Shown piece by piece: positions 36,901 to 46,111 of a stretch of 64,000 nucleotides of DNA. Origin of the DNA: Corynebacterium sp. TAE3-ERU16. Its GTDB lineage: Bacteria > Actinomycetota > Actinomycetes > Mycobacteriales > Mycobacteriaceae. The notes below the pieces were generated by a model, which was given only the letters and a program-made list of their open reading frames with translations, did no database searches and was not told where the DNA came from. The stretch spans positions 1 through 64,000 of the forward strand of contig NZ_JAHUTN010000006.1 of NCBI RefSeq assembly GCF_019209935.1. The letters run 5' to 3'. Numbering within the stretch: position 1 is the first letter of the stretch; every line of letters starts with the position of its first letter. The position numbers and the translations under genes were made by a program.

Positions 36901-37331
36901 TCGAGCTGCTCGGCGTCGAGTTCGAAGGGGACCTGGTTGCGGACGATGACGTCGAGACCCGTGGGTGTGAGTCGGACGAACAGTCCGCGCGTGGTCGCGT
37001 CCTCGCTGTCCGCGGGCAGGGTGCCGAGGACGGTCGACTGGCTGTCCCGCAGTTCCGTGAGCGCGGACACCGGGATGTCGATGTCGACGGACTGCGGGAC
37101 GTAGCTGAGCAGCGGGGCGTTGACGCTGTTCAGCGAATCGTTCTGTGGCCAGTCGAAGGAGGACTGGGTCTGGGAGACCGGCATGAACGGCGTGAGCACG
37201 AACATGAGGAAACCCAGGACACCACTGACGATGGCGAGGTTGAGCAACCGTCTCGACGCGGTGGGCGGGGTATTAACGGCTGTTGCTGACACAGCAGACG
37301 ATTCTACGTCAGGGTTGTCCTCCGGCTTCAT
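33912..37331 (-). CDS. emb: arabinosyltransferase Emb (GT53)
   Basis: The 1139-residue protein has the Emb architecture: an N-terminal helix, an extracytoplasmic domain of about 170 residues, a block of about twelve helices, and a C-terminal outside domain of about 400 residues with carbohydrate-binding features. GANTSDDGYLLTMARVSDH holds the GT-C acidic motif (DD). The methionine in YLLTMAR aligns by eye with the ethambutol-resistance position 306 of mycobacterial EmbB. It adds arabinofuranose from decaprenyl-phospho-arabinose to arabinogalactan. A single emb gene is the corynebacterial pattern; mycobacteria have three. Its start overlaps the aftA stop by four bases. Confidence 0.95.
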   Translation of the reverse strand: MKPEDNPDVESSAVSATAVNTPPTASRRLLNLAIVSGVLGFLMFVLTPFMPVSQTQSSFDWPQNDSLNSVNAPLLSYVPQSVDIDIPVSALTELRDSQSTVLGTLPADSEDATTRGLFVRLTPTGLDVIVRNQVPFELDAEQLEALPRNAVLHVSSTEEETTARINGARGPDGEEYSGTVSGDQRPQLTGIYTELDGGDGATARELIDEGLSAHIEINSRFTSAPSVLKYITMFSGLVLLAVALWTLHRMDILDGRRTRRFLPVGWFRPRLLDGIVGGVLVWWYIFGANTSDDGYLLTMARVSDHSGYMANYYRWFGVPESPFGAPYYDLLGLMAQVSTASVWMRLPELIAGLLTWMIITREVLPRLGSKINNRRVAHWTAAFSFLGFWMVYNNGLRPEPVIAVGALLTWVSIERAIATSRLLPAAVAVIIATVCLGAGPTGLMAVAALLAGLSGMIRIGLRRMPLLGAGRGAPRSASLRAAAAMMAPFLASGTAILLAVFGDQTLGTVLESIRVRSAKGPSLNWYDEWVRYETLMQQTVDGSFARRFAVLMLFVCLALVLASVLRNGRVPGSAQGPSMRLMLVFFGTIFFMMFTPTKWTHHFGVYAGIGAALAALAAIAVSNMALKSARSRTLFIGAILFLLAFALSGTNGWWYVSSYGVPWFDKTIQYRHIEASTVMLFIALAVLALGAIQSFVSDVATARAAAEGRAEEYAVEKQRRLRRFDGLAASPLAIASALVVLFSALSLGKGFVAQYPAYSIGLGNLRSLAGDSCALANDALIESDTNDSFLFPVDGTPLGESLESEDNRGFDANNVPPSINSAGVDTATTGAGSIAGATDEDTASGDTGGQDSGSGGGVRGDVGVNGSVAQLPFGIDYREVPVVGSYTAGPQFPAEITTSWYELPERHPDAPLLVVSAAGRIEHNDINGVRQEGQRLVIEYGTRGADGEVTDVNEIEPLDIGPAPGWRNLRVPLDQLPPDANVVRIVATDTSLDPEQWLAVTPPRVPTLKSLNEVVGSEDPTLLDWSVSLQFPCQRPFDHWAGVAETPLWRISPDHAGKVTLSPWQDYNGGGVMGVAEAINKATELPSYLKDDWHRDWGSLEAYELRTDSRGEAPVDAVIDYRTVQRSGFWNPGKMKIED

Positions 37332-39493
37332 CGGCTGCGGGTCACCACCACGAAGGGGCCGACCTGCTCGACATCCCAGGGGGAGCCGTCCCCGGTGAAT
37401 GACCCGGGGTTGAACCAGACACCCCGGAACCGGACGTTCGGGTTGTTGGGGTAGATGTCCTCGGCGATGTCGTACTTCCAGCCCTCCTCCCTGTCCTCGG
37501 CGTCACCGCGCAGGATGAAGACGTCGGGTGCGGTGAAGGGGGACTCCTCGAGGGCGGCGGTGAACTCCCGGGGTTCGGAGAGTACGTTCCATGAGGCGGT
37601 GGCCCACTGCTCTATCTCCCGGTTGCGGAGGTCGAACTCACCGAGTGGGTTGGCGTAGTGGCTGGTGAAGGCCTGGAAGCCCCGGTAGGGGTGATAGGAC
37701 ATGAAGTTGTGTTCGTCGGTGAGGACGACGGTGTCGGCGGGGATGTGGCCCTTGCCGCGGATCAGTTCATCGATCTCCCCGTACCAGGCGCCCGAGTCGG
37801 GGGGATAGAGGTCCGCGCGGACCCCGTCACCGTCGGTGTCCGTGTAAGCGAGGTCGATTGCGTTGTGGTTGCGCTGCGGGATCGTCTGGGCGTAGGCGAC
37901 ACCCGCGATGAGCAGCAGCGTCACCATGACGAGCGTGACGTTGCGTCCCGTGCGAGCCGAGATCTGGTGGGGATAGAGGGCGTCCGGCCCGAGGAGCCGG
38001 ATCTCCGCGATCGCGAAGACGCCGGCGGTGGCCAGTTGCAGGGTGACGACGGCGTCCATCCGGAACCCGAGCAGGGTGTTCCCGGCGAGGGTCGCGATCA
38101 TCGACGCCACGATCCAGCCGTAGAACACGACCAGGGCGATGCCCATGGAGCGGACATCCCGGTCCACGGCCCGGACGACGAGGAAGACCATACCCAGCAG
38201 GCAGAGCGCCCCGACCGCGGAGAAGGAGAGCATCGGCATCGGGACCTGGGTGCCGTTGTACGGCAGGTAGTGCATGGCCGTCGCGCCGGAGTGCGGCTCT
38301 CCGCTGACTATGGCGAGCAGGTAGGGTCCCCACACCACCGATGCGATCGCCATGGAGGCGACGCCGATCAGCACCATCCGCAGCAGCGGGAGCCAGGACC
38401 GGTCCACGACCGCGGCGAACACCCCGGCGACCGTCACCACGGACAGGGCGATGACCGCCGTGTAGAGGGTGTAGATCGATGCCGAGGCGCCGAGATAGAT
38501 GATCATGCCGACCATGGCGAGCCGGCTGCCGTCGAGGGCACGCCGCACCAGGACGGTCGCTGCGGGTGCCCCGAGTGCGACGATCGCCGCGTACGGCTCC
38601 TCGGGGGAGATCACGAGAATGAGGCAGATGCTGGTCAGCCCGATGCCCGTGGCGACGGTGAGTGATCCACTGAGCCGTTGCCAGGTGGGCACAACCATCG
38701 ATGCGGCGGCGGCCAGTGACACCAGGGCCCACGGCTGGAACGCCGCCCAGCCCTCCATTCCGAGCAGATTGGCGAAGCGGCCGCCGAACCAGAACCACGC
38801 CCCCGGGTAGTAGGAGGGCATGTCGATGTAGTTCATGTCGCTCAGGGCCGCGGAATCGGTCAACCGGGTGAGGAACTGGGTGCGGAACCCCTGGTCGACG
38901 GTGATGCCGTCGAGGTACAGGCGGGTCGCGGACAGCGGCAGCGCGAGCGCGGTGACCACGAGTGCCGAGGGTGACAGATAGCAGACCACGTAGGTCAGCC
39001 AGACCCGCCACCGGGGTCGCGTGGCGGACACCCGTTCGCTGTCGGGGAACTCGACCACTGGGGGTTCGGGTTCCTCCGGGTCACCCGGGACGGTGCCCGG
39101 GGCGATCGCCGCGCCCGGCCCCCGAGCGAGGGACCGGACCTCGTCGGTCTCCGATTCGCGGCGGCGGCGATCGTGGTGTTCGTCGCGCAGCCACAGGAAG
39201 ACGAGGCTGACCACCAGCAGGAGGACCATGACGGTGCCCGCGGTGGACAGGGCCCTGGAGACCAGGGAACCGCCGAACGCGGGGAGACTGGTCATCTTGA
39301 GGATGTACCAGCAGATCAGCGTCAGTGCGCCGCCGCCGATGCCGGCCGCGGCGATCGCGAGGACGGTGGCCCGACCTCCGAGGGCGTCCGAGGTGAAGTC
39401 CGCGCCTCCCGCCGGGGCCGTCGGGCCGAAGAAGACCCTTTTCCGGGCCGTCCGGGCGGGTGCGCCAGTGAAGCCGTCCGTCGCTCTAGTCAT
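37328..39493 (-). CDS. aftA: galactan 5-O-arabinofuranosyltransferase AftA (GT85)
   Basis: The 721-residue polytopic protein has eleven or more helices and a C-terminal outside domain of about 200 residues. The segments MPSYYPGAWFWFGGRFANL and LVISPEEPYAAIVALGAP are typical of AftA. The enzyme primes the galactan chain with the first arabinose residues. A long polar insertion (residues about 105-160, rich in Glu and Arg) lies between early helices. It is coupled to emb and follows dprE1-dprE2 in the same direction, matching the order Rv3790-Rv3792 of M. tuberculosis. Confidence 0.93.
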   Translation of the reverse strand: MTRATDGFTGAPARTARKRVFFGPTAPAGGADFTSDALGGRATVLAIAAAGIGGGALTLICWYILKMTSLPAFGGSLVSRALSTAGTVMVLLLVVSLVFLWLRDEHHDRRRRESETDEVRSLARGPGAAIAPGTVPGDPEEPEPPVVEFPDSERVSATRPRWRVWLTYVVCYLSPSALVVTALALPLSATRLYLDGITVDQGFRTQFLTRLTDSAALSDMNYIDMPSYYPGAWFWFGGRFANLLGMEGWAAFQPWALVSLAAAASMVVPTWQRLSGSLTVATGIGLTSICLILVISPEEPYAAIVALGAPAATVLVRRALDGSRLAMVGMIIYLGASASIYTLYTAVIALSVVTVAGVFAAVVDRSWLPLLRMVLIGVASMAIASVVWGPYLLAIVSGEPHSGATAMHYLPYNGTQVPMPMLSFSAVGALCLLGMVFLVVRAVDRDVRSMGIALVVFYGWIVASMIATLAGNTLLGFRMDAVVTLQLATAGVFAIAEIRLLGPDALYPHQISARTGRNVTLVMVTLLLIAGVAYAQTIPQRNHNAIDLAYTDTDGDGVRADLYPPDSGAWYGEIDELIRGKGHIPADTVVLTDEHNFMSYHPYRGFQAFTSHYANPLGEFDLRNREIEQWATASWNVLSEPREFTAALEESPFTAPDVFILRGDAEDREEGWKYDIAEDIYPNNPNVRFRGVWFNPGSFTGDGSPWDVEQVGPFVVVTRSR

Positions 39494-39561
39494 GTGTCCA
39501 AGTCTCCCACACCCGGACCGGACAAGACGGTCGCGGACCCGGGGCGGGAGGCGTCATCAGG

Positions 39562-40323
39562 TCAGAACGGGAGCTTGCGGAAGATCGCCCGCGGGATGTG
39601 GTTGAACACCATCATCACGTACCTGAACAGCGGGTGGACCCAGACGGTGTCCTTGCCGGCGTCGACCGCGGAGACGACCGCTTCAGCGACCTGGCTGCGG
39701 TCCACGGTGAGCGGAGCCTCCTCGACGTCCGCGCTCATCCGGGTACGGACCTGGCCGGGGCGGACGACGAGGACGTTCGCCCCGGAACCGCGCAGGGCCT
39801 CTCCGAGCTGGCTGTAGAAGCCGTCGAATCCGGCCTTGGTCGACCCGTAGACGAAGTTGGAGCGTCGCACCTTCATGCCGGCGACGGAGCTCAGCGCGAC
39901 GATCGTGCCGTGGCCCTGCGCCTCGAAGCGCTGGCCGAGCAGTACACCGACGGAGACGGCACCGGTGTAGTTGACCTGGGCGGCGGCGACGGCCTTGGCC
40001 TGGTTGCGCCACAGTTCCTCGTTGTCACCGAGGGTGCCGAAGGCGACGATGGCGATGTCGACGTCGCCCGTGGAGAAGGCTTCCTCGATCACGGCGGGAT
40101 GGCTGTCGAAGTCGGTCGCGTCGAAGTCGATGACCCGGATCTCGCTGGCTCCGGCGCGTTCGAGCTGCGCCTTCGCCTCCTCGAGGTGCGGGGAGTTCTT
40201 CCGGGCGGCGAGGGTGACCGCGGCCGGCCCGGCGGCGAGGAACTCGGAGGCGATGGCGACACCGATCTCCGAGGTGCCGCCGAGCAGCAGGATGTTCTGG
40301 GCCTTGCCCACAGCATTGAGCAT
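39562..40323 (-). CDS. dprE2: decaprenylphosphoryl-2-keto-ribose reductase DprE2
   Basis: The 253-residue SDR has [14 protein letters not shown] (glycine-rich NAD motif), SSVAG with the catalytic serine, and [15 protein letters not shown] (YxxxK). The helical tail ends near [14 protein letters not shown], as in other DprE2 proteins, and probably sits on the membrane. It reduces the 2-keto intermediate made by DprE1 to decaprenylphosphoryl arabinose, the donor used by AftA and Emb. AGGAAG precedes the ATG at 40323. The gap to dprE1 is 41 bases. Confidence 0.93.
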   Translation of the reverse strand: MLNAVGKAQNILLLGGTSEIGVAIASEFLAAGPAAVTLAARKNSPHLEEAKAQLERAGASEIRVIDFDATDFDSHPAVIEEAFSTGDVDIAIVAFGTLGDNEELWRNQAKAVAAAQVNYTGAVSVGVLLGQRFEAQGHGTIVALSSVAGMKVRRSNFVYGSTKAGFDGFYSQLGEALRGSGANVLVVRPGQVRTRMSADVEEAPLTVDRSQVAEAVVSAVDAGKDTVWVHPLFRYVMMVFNHIPRAIFRKLPF

Positions 40324-40364
40324 GTCGTGTTCTACTTCCTGATCGTTGTCGTGTGGGGGTCGGT

Positions 40365-41831
40365 CTAGTGCAGCTCGAGGCGGCGGGACAGATCCGACGC
40401 GAAGACCCCGTTCGGGTCGATCGCGTTGCGGGTGTCCAGCCAGGACTGCATCTGCGGGTACATACTGTGGAAGTTCTCCGCGGAGGTCCGTGACTCCTTG
40501 GCCAGGTAGAGACGGCCCCCGAACTCCATCACACGGCGGTCGAGCTCGTCGAGGAAGTGGCCCAGGCCCGGCTTGATGGGGAAGTCCACGCACACGTTCC
40601 AGCCCGGCATCGGGTAGGACAGCGGGGCGCGGTTTCCCTCGCCGAACAGCTTGAACACGTTCAGTGCGGAGTAGTGGCCCGAGGACTGGATGTCCCGGAT
40701 GATGTCCTTGAACGGCTCGACGGCCTCCCGCGGCACGACGAACTGGTACTGGAGGAAGCCCTTGGGGCCGTAGCCACGGTTCCACTCACCGATCAGATCG
40801 AGCGGCTGGTAGAACTGCGTCAGATTCTGCACCTGGTTGCGGTAGGTGCCCGACTTCAGCCACCACAGCTCGCCGACGGCGATCATGGACAGCTTGTTCA
40901 TGGTGAAGGACGGGAAGATGTCCGGCACCGTCACCAGCTGGGGGGCGTTGAACTTCAGCGGGTCCTTCGCCAGCTTCGGTGCGAGTTCCTCGAGCTGCGC
41001 GAGCGTGGCCAGGGAGCCGCGGGAGATCGCGGCGCGGCCGAGCTTCGGCGGAGCCGAGATCGCGTCGAACCAGGCCGAGGAGTAGGTGTAGTTCTTCTCC
41101 GAGCCGTCCGAGTGGAACTCGATCGTCTCGTCGAGGCTGTGGGTCATGTCGCCGTCGGCGATGAAGTACGCGGTCTCGGTGCGGGTCATCCTGATCCGCG
41201 CGCGGACGATGATGCCGGTCAGACCCATGCCGCCGACCGTCGCCCAGAACAGGGAGCCGTCCGGGTCATCGGCGGTGCCCTCGGGCTCCAGATGGAGGAT
41301 CCGGCCGTCGGCCACGAGCAGCTCCATGGAGACGACGTGGTCACCGAAGGAACCCGCGGAGTGGTGGTTCTTGCCGTGGATGTCCGGGCCGATGGCGCCA
41401 CCGATGGTCACCTGGCGGGTGCCCGGTAGGACTGGGACCCACAGGCCGTAGGGCAGCGCGGCCTTCATCAGCTGGTCGAGGGTGACACCGCCGTCGACGT
41501 CCACGATGGCGGAGGTCGAATCGATGGAGTGGATCCGGTTCAGCGGCGTCATGTCGACGACCAGGCCGCCGGCGTTCTGGGCCGGATCGCCGTAGGAGCG
41601 GCCCATGCCGCGGGCGATCACGCCACGTCGCAGGTGGGCGGGCTTGTTCTCGTTCTGTTCAGCGACCAGCTGCACTGCCTTGACGATCGTGTCGAGGTCT
41701 TCCGTGGACAGAACCTCGGCGGTCGTGGGGGCCGTACGACCCCAGCCGGTCAGTTTCTTGGCTTCTGTGTTCAGGGCCCCGGAGGCACCGCTCGAAGCAA
41801 CGGTGCTGGACGCGCCCTTATCGCTCGTCAT
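40365..41831 (-). CDS. dprE1: decaprenylphosphoryl-ribose oxidase DprE1
   Basis: The 488-residue flavoenzyme carries the FAD-binding segment [32 protein letters not shown] (with the flavin-contacting His), and the C-terminal [13 protein letters not shown]. The cysteine, residue 414 (codon 40590-40592), aligns by eye with Cys387 of M. tuberculosis DprE1, the residue bound by benzothiazinones, and the lysine of LYLAKESR is also kept. It oxidises decaprenylphosphoryl ribose to the 2-keto form, and DprE2 completes the epimerisation. The N-terminus is some 25 residues longer than in mycobacteria and Ser/Ala-rich. The ribosome site is weak. Confidence 0.95.
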   Translation of the reverse strand: MTSDKGASSTVASSGASGALNTEAKKLTGWGRTAPTTAEVLSTEDLDTIVKAVQLVAEQNENKPAHLRRGVIARGMGRSYGDPAQNAGGLVVDMTPLNRIHSIDSTSAIVDVDGGVTLDQLMKAALPYGLWVPVLPGTRQVTIGGAIGPDIHGKNHHSAGSFGDHVVSMELLVADGRILHLEPEGTADDPDGSLFWATVGGMGLTGIIVRARIRMTRTETAYFIADGDMTHSLDETIEFHSDGSEKNYTYSSAWFDAISAPPKLGRAAISRGSLATLAQLEELAPKLAKDPLKFNAPQLVTVPDIFPSFTMNKLSMIAVGELWWLKSGTYRNQVQNLTQFYQPLDLIGEWNRGYGPKGFLQYQFVVPREAVEPFKDIIRDIQSSGHYSALNVFKLFGEGNRAPLSYPMPGWNVCVDFPIKPGLGHFLDELDRRVMEFGGRLYLAKESRTSAENFHSMYPQMQSWLDTRNAIDPNGVFASDLSRRLELH

Positions 41832-42035
41832 CGATTGTCCACGCTACCCCCAGAACCGGCCGGGTGGGGATCAATCGGACGTGATCGGGCAGTTTTCCGG
41901 GAAGAAAACAGCGTGTGATTTCCCACAATCCCACATGCGGGAGGGGCGTCGCACTGGGCAAATCACAGTGGACGACGACGGCCGGCCATGGCTCGTGACG
42001 GGGTGCACAACCGGCACCGTGGGCGGAGCCGGGAG

Positions 42036-42275
42036 CTACAGGTCCATCATCTGACGGATCTCCGCGGGCAGCTCGTCCTGGGAGGTGATCTCCGGGCCGT
42101 CGTACTCCCGCAGGATCTCGTAGACCCGCACCCGGTCGACGCTGTCCAGCAGCGGAAGCTCCTGCGCCATCAGCATCGTCATGCGCTGATTCAACGGCAG
42201 CTGGGTACGCTCCGCGGCGATATGCCCCGGTTCTTCCCCGGAGTCGCGATCCTGGCCCTTGAACAGTCCGAACAT
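42036..42275 (-). CDS. small conserved-looking protein, unknown
   Basis: The 79-residue hydrophilic protein begins MFGLFKGQDRDSG and ends with an alpha-helical acidic half (SVDRVRVYEILREYDGP, EITSQDELPAEIRQMMDL). Reading frame and composition look genuine and the ATG at 42275 fits. No family is recognised. It is divergent from the membrane-protein gene at 42339 and lies upstream of dprE1 on the same strand with a 200-base gap. Confidence 0.6.
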   Translation of the reverse strand: MFGLFKGQDRDSGEEPGHIAAERTQLPLNQRMTMLMAQELPLLDSVDRVRVYEILREYDGPEITSQDELPAEIRQMMDL

Positions 42276-42338
42276 GCGCCCGAGTCTAGCCAACGCGGGC
42301 CACCGCCCGTACCCCGCCACCCCGGTAGGCTGCGGGGC

Positions 42339-42806
42339 ATGGCAGCACCACACACAGAACCGCGGGCCGGGATCGTCGCCGATCTGCCACTGCTGGTCGC
42401 GGGTGGCGTCGTCACCGCGATGCCCGACCACATCCACCACCGACTGATCCGCTGGGGCGCCGACGTAGTGGTCCTCGCCGCGGCCGCCGCAACCACCGCA
42501 GTTCTCACCGACACCGCGACCCGGGCCCCGGGGGAGGAACCCGACGGCGGTGCGACCGCACCCGTCAAAACGCCGGACGACACTCCCGGTCCGGCCAACC
42601 CGGCGGTGCTCGTCATCGGACTGGCTCTCCTCTGCACGGGCATCTACGCGGACGCCCGCATCACACGCGCACTCGTCGGTTGGCTCCGCTCCCGGGGTGT
42701 CACCCGACCCCACACGGTGCTCGGGGTGTGCACCGTGCCGATCCTGCTCGGGATCCGTGCACTGGAGAACCCCGGGTCCGCACCGGATGGGACAATGAAG
42801 CGGTGA
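42339..42806 (+). CDS. small membrane protein, unknown
   Basis: The 155-residue protein has a hydrophobic segment at about 34-58 (DVVVLAAAAATTAVL), a hydrophilic Pro/Asp/Gly-rich linker, a second at about 87-103 and a third at about 124-140. The stop codon overlaps the GTG start of the next gene, so the two are coupled. No family is recognised and nothing suggests a catalytic role. Confidence 0.6.
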   Translation: MAAPHTEPRAGIVADLPLLVAGGVVTAMPDHIHHRLIRWGADVVVLAAAAATTAVLTDTATRAPGEEPDGGATAPVKTPDDTPGPANPAVLVIGLALLCTGIYADARITRALVGWLRSRGVTRPHTVLGVCTVPILLGIRALENPGSAPDGTMKR

Positions 42807-43420
42807 CCGACACGCTGAACACAACAACCACCGGTGGCACCGCGGACCCCGTGCACCACCCCACGATCGCGGTCCTCGACGCCACTGACCCGACCCTCCG
42901 TATCGTCTGGCACGTCCAGACCGACCCCAACTCGGCGACGGGGCGCTACAGCGGGGCCTGGATCGTCGGGGAATCCCCGGGGGACACCGACGACCACGAG
43001 CCCGATGATCCCGTGACGGTTCTGGAGTCCCTCCTGCGCGGCACCGTCGTGCTGCCCGTCGGCGACACCGACCCGGACGCCGTGGCCGGTGCCGACAGCC
43101 GCGCCGGAACGACGACACTCGCCGCGATCCACGCCGCCCTAACCCGCGCCGCGGACGAGATCCGCGCCGCCGCGAAGAAGGCGCACGAGGAGAACACCCA
43201 CCTCACCGTGCCCCGTCTGCCTGCCGTCACACTGCCTGATGACGGGCCCGACAGCGGTGCCTCATTCCACGGTGAAAAGAGCGCCCGCGCCGCCTGGTGC
43301 ACGGCCCACGCCGCGGGTGATCTGGTGGAACAGTGGTTCGCGGTCGAATCCCAGCGCCGGAGTCGCGCCCACCTGAAGGAGACCTTCGGCCCGGACATCC
43401 GACCCCTGCCGTTGGCTTGA
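42803..43420 (+). CDS. soluble protein of unknown function
   Basis: The 205-residue acidic protein starts at GTG 42803, overlapping the upstream stop. It has a beta-rich N-terminal half (TLRIVWHVQTDPNSATGRYS), an alanine-rich helix (about 110-135) and a terminal amphipathic helix (DLVEQWFAVESQRRSRAHLK). No signal peptide or membrane segment is present. I recognise no family. Coupling to the small membrane protein upstream suggests they act together. Confidence 0.55.
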   Translation: MTDTLNTTTTGGTADPVHHPTIAVLDATDPTLRIVWHVQTDPNSATGRYSGAWIVGESPGDTDDHEPDDPVTVLESLLRGTVVLPVGDTDPDAVAGADSRAGTTTLAAIHAALTRAADEIRAAAKKAHEENTHLTVPRLPAVTLPDDGPDSGASFHGEKSARAAWCTAHAAGDLVEQWFAVESQRRSRAHLKETFGPDIRPLPLA

Positions 43421-43508
43421 CGCCGTCCCGGCCGGACAACTCCGCGACAGGATAGGCGGTCCTCTACCTGAACGGCGCGGACCGCGTCAGCTGGCTACGC
43501 TGGGGGCC

Positions 43509-44435
43509 ATGCCCACCGATCCAGCCCGCGGAAACGTCATCGAGCTCGCGCCCCGCCGCGACGCCCGTGCGTCCGCAGGCGGACCGGACCGCAACCGGGA
43601 GCCCCGCACGCTCATCATCCGGGCGACCCTGTGGTGCGCGGACCGGGAGATCCACCGGCAGGTGGGCCTCAACGACGCGATGTCCCTGACGGAGCTCCAC
43701 CGTGTCCTGAGCATCTGCTTCGGGTTCCACGGCCACGGTGCCGGTGCGCCCTGGTCCTTCACCTCCGGGACCCAGACCTTCCGGACCGACGGGTGTGTCC
43801 ACGACGTTCTCTCCCGCCCGGGTGACATCGCCATCTACACCTGGGGACTGTGGCGCATGTTCGTCGAGGTCATCGATTCCTATCCCCGTGACCGGGGAAC
43901 GCCGCGGGCACTCTGCATCGGTGGTTCGGGGAGTCTGCGACCCGGGGGGTCCGGTCCCGTCGACTTCGACCCGGCGGACATCAACGCCGAACTCACCGGG
44001 AGGGAGACCATAGCCTCCACCCTCGCCCTCGTCGATGACGACGTCGCGGATCTGATCAACCGGTCCCGCATCTTCGACTTCATTCCGCTGCTCCAGGCGC
44101 TGGACCTCGCACGCCCGGTGCAACTCGACGAACGGACGCGCGCCATCCTGGACGGACTGCCCCTGGAACACGGGCCCGAGGCCCGTGACGCGTTCATGGT
44201 CACGGTGCTCACCCTGTCCTCCCTCGTCGACGCCGAGCTCGGGGACAACGTCATCGAGGCCACCATGGCCGAGATCGGCTGGGTGGACGATGACGACGGT
44301 GTCCTCACCGCCGACCGGATCCGCGACCTGTGCACCGGATCCCTGCAGGCACTCACCGGCGTCGGCGGGTGCGGCGCCGGTGCCCTGCCACCCGTCGAAC
44401 GGCTGGACCTGTACCGCTATCTGCTGCGCCGCTGA
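43509..44435 (+). CDS. plasmid pRiA4b ORF-3-like domain protein
   Basis: The 308-residue soluble protein has an N-terminal half that resembles the pRiA4b ORF-3/IS1096 TnpR-like domain: LIIRATLWCADREIHRQVGL then TELHRVLSICFGF and, later, YTWGLWRMFVEVIDSYPRD followed by a Gly-rich GGSGSLRPGGSG. In the usual family the last parts read YDFGDxWEH and PPEDCGG, so the match is partial. The second half is helical and unrecognised. The role of this domain is unknown even in the type members. No transposase lies nearby. Confidence 0.5.
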   Translation: MPTDPARGNVIELAPRRDARASAGGPDRNREPRTLIIRATLWCADREIHRQVGLNDAMSLTELHRVLSICFGFHGHGAGAPWSFTSGTQTFRTDGCVHDVLSRPGDIAIYTWGLWRMFVEVIDSYPRDRGTPRALCIGGSGSLRPGGSGPVDFDPADINAELTGRETIASTLALVDDDVADLINRSRIFDFIPLLQALDLARPVQLDERTRAILDGLPLEHGPEARDAFMVTVLTLSSLVDAELGDNVIEATMAEIGWVDDDDGVLTADRIRDLCTGSLQALTGVGGCGAGALPPVERLDLYRYLLRR

Positions 44436-44468
44436 CCGGCCTCCGGTGAGCGGGTAGCATCACCTGGC

Positions 44469-45056
44469 GTGGCCGACTACGACGACAACACCGCACCCGA
44501 CGCCCGCGATCCGCGGCACCCCGACCCCTCCACCGCGTCCGCTACCGGGGACCCGGACGACGGACTCTTCGTCTCCACCGAGGAGATGGAGGCACAGGTC
44601 GCCGCCGGCGCGGACGAGTACACCGGTCCACTTCCCCCGGCCGAGTCCGGAGACGGCCGGGACGTGAAGACACAGGGCGTCAGGTTCATCATCTCCGGCG
44701 GGATCTCCGCGGTGGTGGACATCGGACTGACGTGGCTGTTCCAGATGATCTTCGGACTGAGCCCGTTCGCGTCCCGCAACATCGGCTTCATCTTCGGAAC
44801 GATCACCGCCTACGCCATCAACCGGCGCTGGACGTTCCAGGCCGCGCCCTCGAGAGCCCGGTTCGTCGCCGTGGCCGTGCTCTACGCCCTGACCTGGATC
44901 CTGAATACCCAGCTGTACAGGTACCTGTTCGGGTTCCTCGTCGAGCGCGACATCCCCGACCTGTTCTCCCTGGTGGTCGCATTCGTCATCGCGCAGGGCA
45001 TCGCGACGGTGGTGAACTTCGTCGTCCAGCGCACCGTGATCTTCAAGGTCCGCTGA
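44469..45056 (+). CDS. GtrA-family membrane protein of the arabinan pathway
   Basis: The 195-residue protein has an acidic, disordered N-terminal tail of about 70 residues and then four helices with GtrA features: VRFIISGGISAVVDIGLTW, ITAYAINRRWTFQ and VVNFVVQRTVIFK. The mycobacterial counterpart beside dprE1 (Rv3789) has been proposed to flip decaprenyl-phospho-arabinose or to anchor AftA. Position here, between dprE1 and glfT1, supports the same role. It starts at GTG 44469. It is convergent with glfT1. Confidence 0.88.
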   Translation: MADYDDNTAPDARDPRHPDPSTASATGDPDDGLFVSTEEMEAQVAAGADEYTGPLPPAESGDGRDVKTQGVRFIISGGISAVVDIGLTWLFQMIFGLSPFASRNIGFIFGTITAYAINRRWTFQAAPSRARFVAVAVLYALTWILNTQLYRYLFGFLVERDIPDLFSLVVAFVIAQGIATVVNFVVQRTVIFKVR

Positions 45057-45077
45057 CCGTGGCCGTCGTCCCGGATC

Positions 45078-45995
45078 TCAGGGGCGTTCGAAGCGTTCCC
45101 GGCGCCCCATCCGGTGCAGGCGCAGCCAGTCCCGGAATCCGGCTGGATCGCGCTGCTTGACCAGGAAGAACCAGCCGAAGCGGGCGTACTCCTGGGGGAG
45201 CAGGTGGCGCATACCCGGCTGGTTCATCAGGTAGCCGCGGTTGCGGTAGGTGAAGAACCGCTTGCCCTCGTTGTCCGGGTACTGGGTGTGCATCCGTCCG
45301 CCGAGGATCGGCTTGAACTCGTCCGACCCGTCCGGGTGCAGGTAGGCGCAGCGCAGGCAGGTGCCGAACTTCAGACCGGAACGCGTCAGCCTGCGGTGGT
45401 ACTCGACCTCGTCGCCCCGGATGAACAGCCGGAGATCCGGCACACCGATGCGTTCCATCGCCGCCGCGGAGATCAGCGCGCCGTTGAACAGGGAGGCGAT
45501 GCCGGGCAGGAGATCATCGTCCGGGTTCGCCGGGTCGATGAGCTCGCCGCGCCTGCGCCGCCACTCCAGCCCCCGTCGGAGCGGGAAGGCGAGGAGATCC
45601 GGTTCGTCGAGGTTGCACACCACCGGTGAGACCTCGTCCAGGGCGTGCCGCTGCGCGCACTCCTGCAGCGTGGCGAGGACCTCCGCTCCCTCGGGGCGAC
45701 CGTCGTCGTCGGCGCACCACACGGCGTCCGCGCCGAGGGCGAGGGCGGTGAGGAACCCGTAGGCGAAACCGCCCGCACCGCCGAGATTCGTGCGGGACGG
45801 CAGGTAGACGCCCCGGTCTCCGGCGATCTCCGCAACCGCGTCCGACACGGCCCGCTCGCAGCCGTTGTCCACCACGATGATCCACTCCACGGGCGCCGAC
45901 TGGGCGGTGACGACCTCGAGGGAGGCGCGCAGGAGGTCGGCGCGGCGGTGGGTGACGATGACCGCTGCGACGCGGTCCGAGGTGGTGAGAGCCAT
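45078..45995 (-). CDS. glfT1: galactofuranosyltransferase GlfT1
   Basis: The 305-residue GT2-type enzyme has VAAVIVTHRRADLL, then VDNGCERAVSD, GGAGGFAYGF and the donor-site acid cluster WCADDDGRPEG (DDD). RGDEVEYHRRL is the probable catalytic-base region. The C-terminal RFGWFFLVKQRDPAGF fits GlfT1 (Rv3782). It adds the first galactofuranose residues to the rhamnose-GlcNAc linker, starting the galactan. ATG 45995 is preferred over 46019 because homology-like sequence begins there. In mycobacteria wzt and wzm flank this gene; here a sialic-acid cluster separates them. Confidence 0.92.
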   Translation of the reverse strand: MALTTSDRVAAVIVTHRRADLLRASLEVVTAQSAPVEWIIVVDNGCERAVSDAVAEIAGDRGVYLPSRTNLGGAGGFAYGFLTALALGADAVWCADDDGRPEGAEVLATLQECAQRHALDEVSPVVCNLDEPDLLAFPLRRGLEWRRRRGELIDPANPDDDLLPGIASLFNGALISAAAMERIGVPDLRLFIRGDEVEYHRRLTRSGLKFGTCLRCAYLHPDGSDEFKPILGGRMHTQYPDNEGKRFFTYRNRGYLMNQPGMRHLLPQEYARFGWFFLVKQRDPAGFRDWLRLHRMGRRERFERP

Positions 45996-46111
45996 ACGCC
46001 CATTGTCGCACAGGGGCACGCCCCTACGACGCCGTCACGCGCCGACCGGCGGTGGAAATCCGGGGTCGGCGCGTGAGGTCCGGGTCCTGGGCGGGGCCGG
46101 GGGACAGTCGG

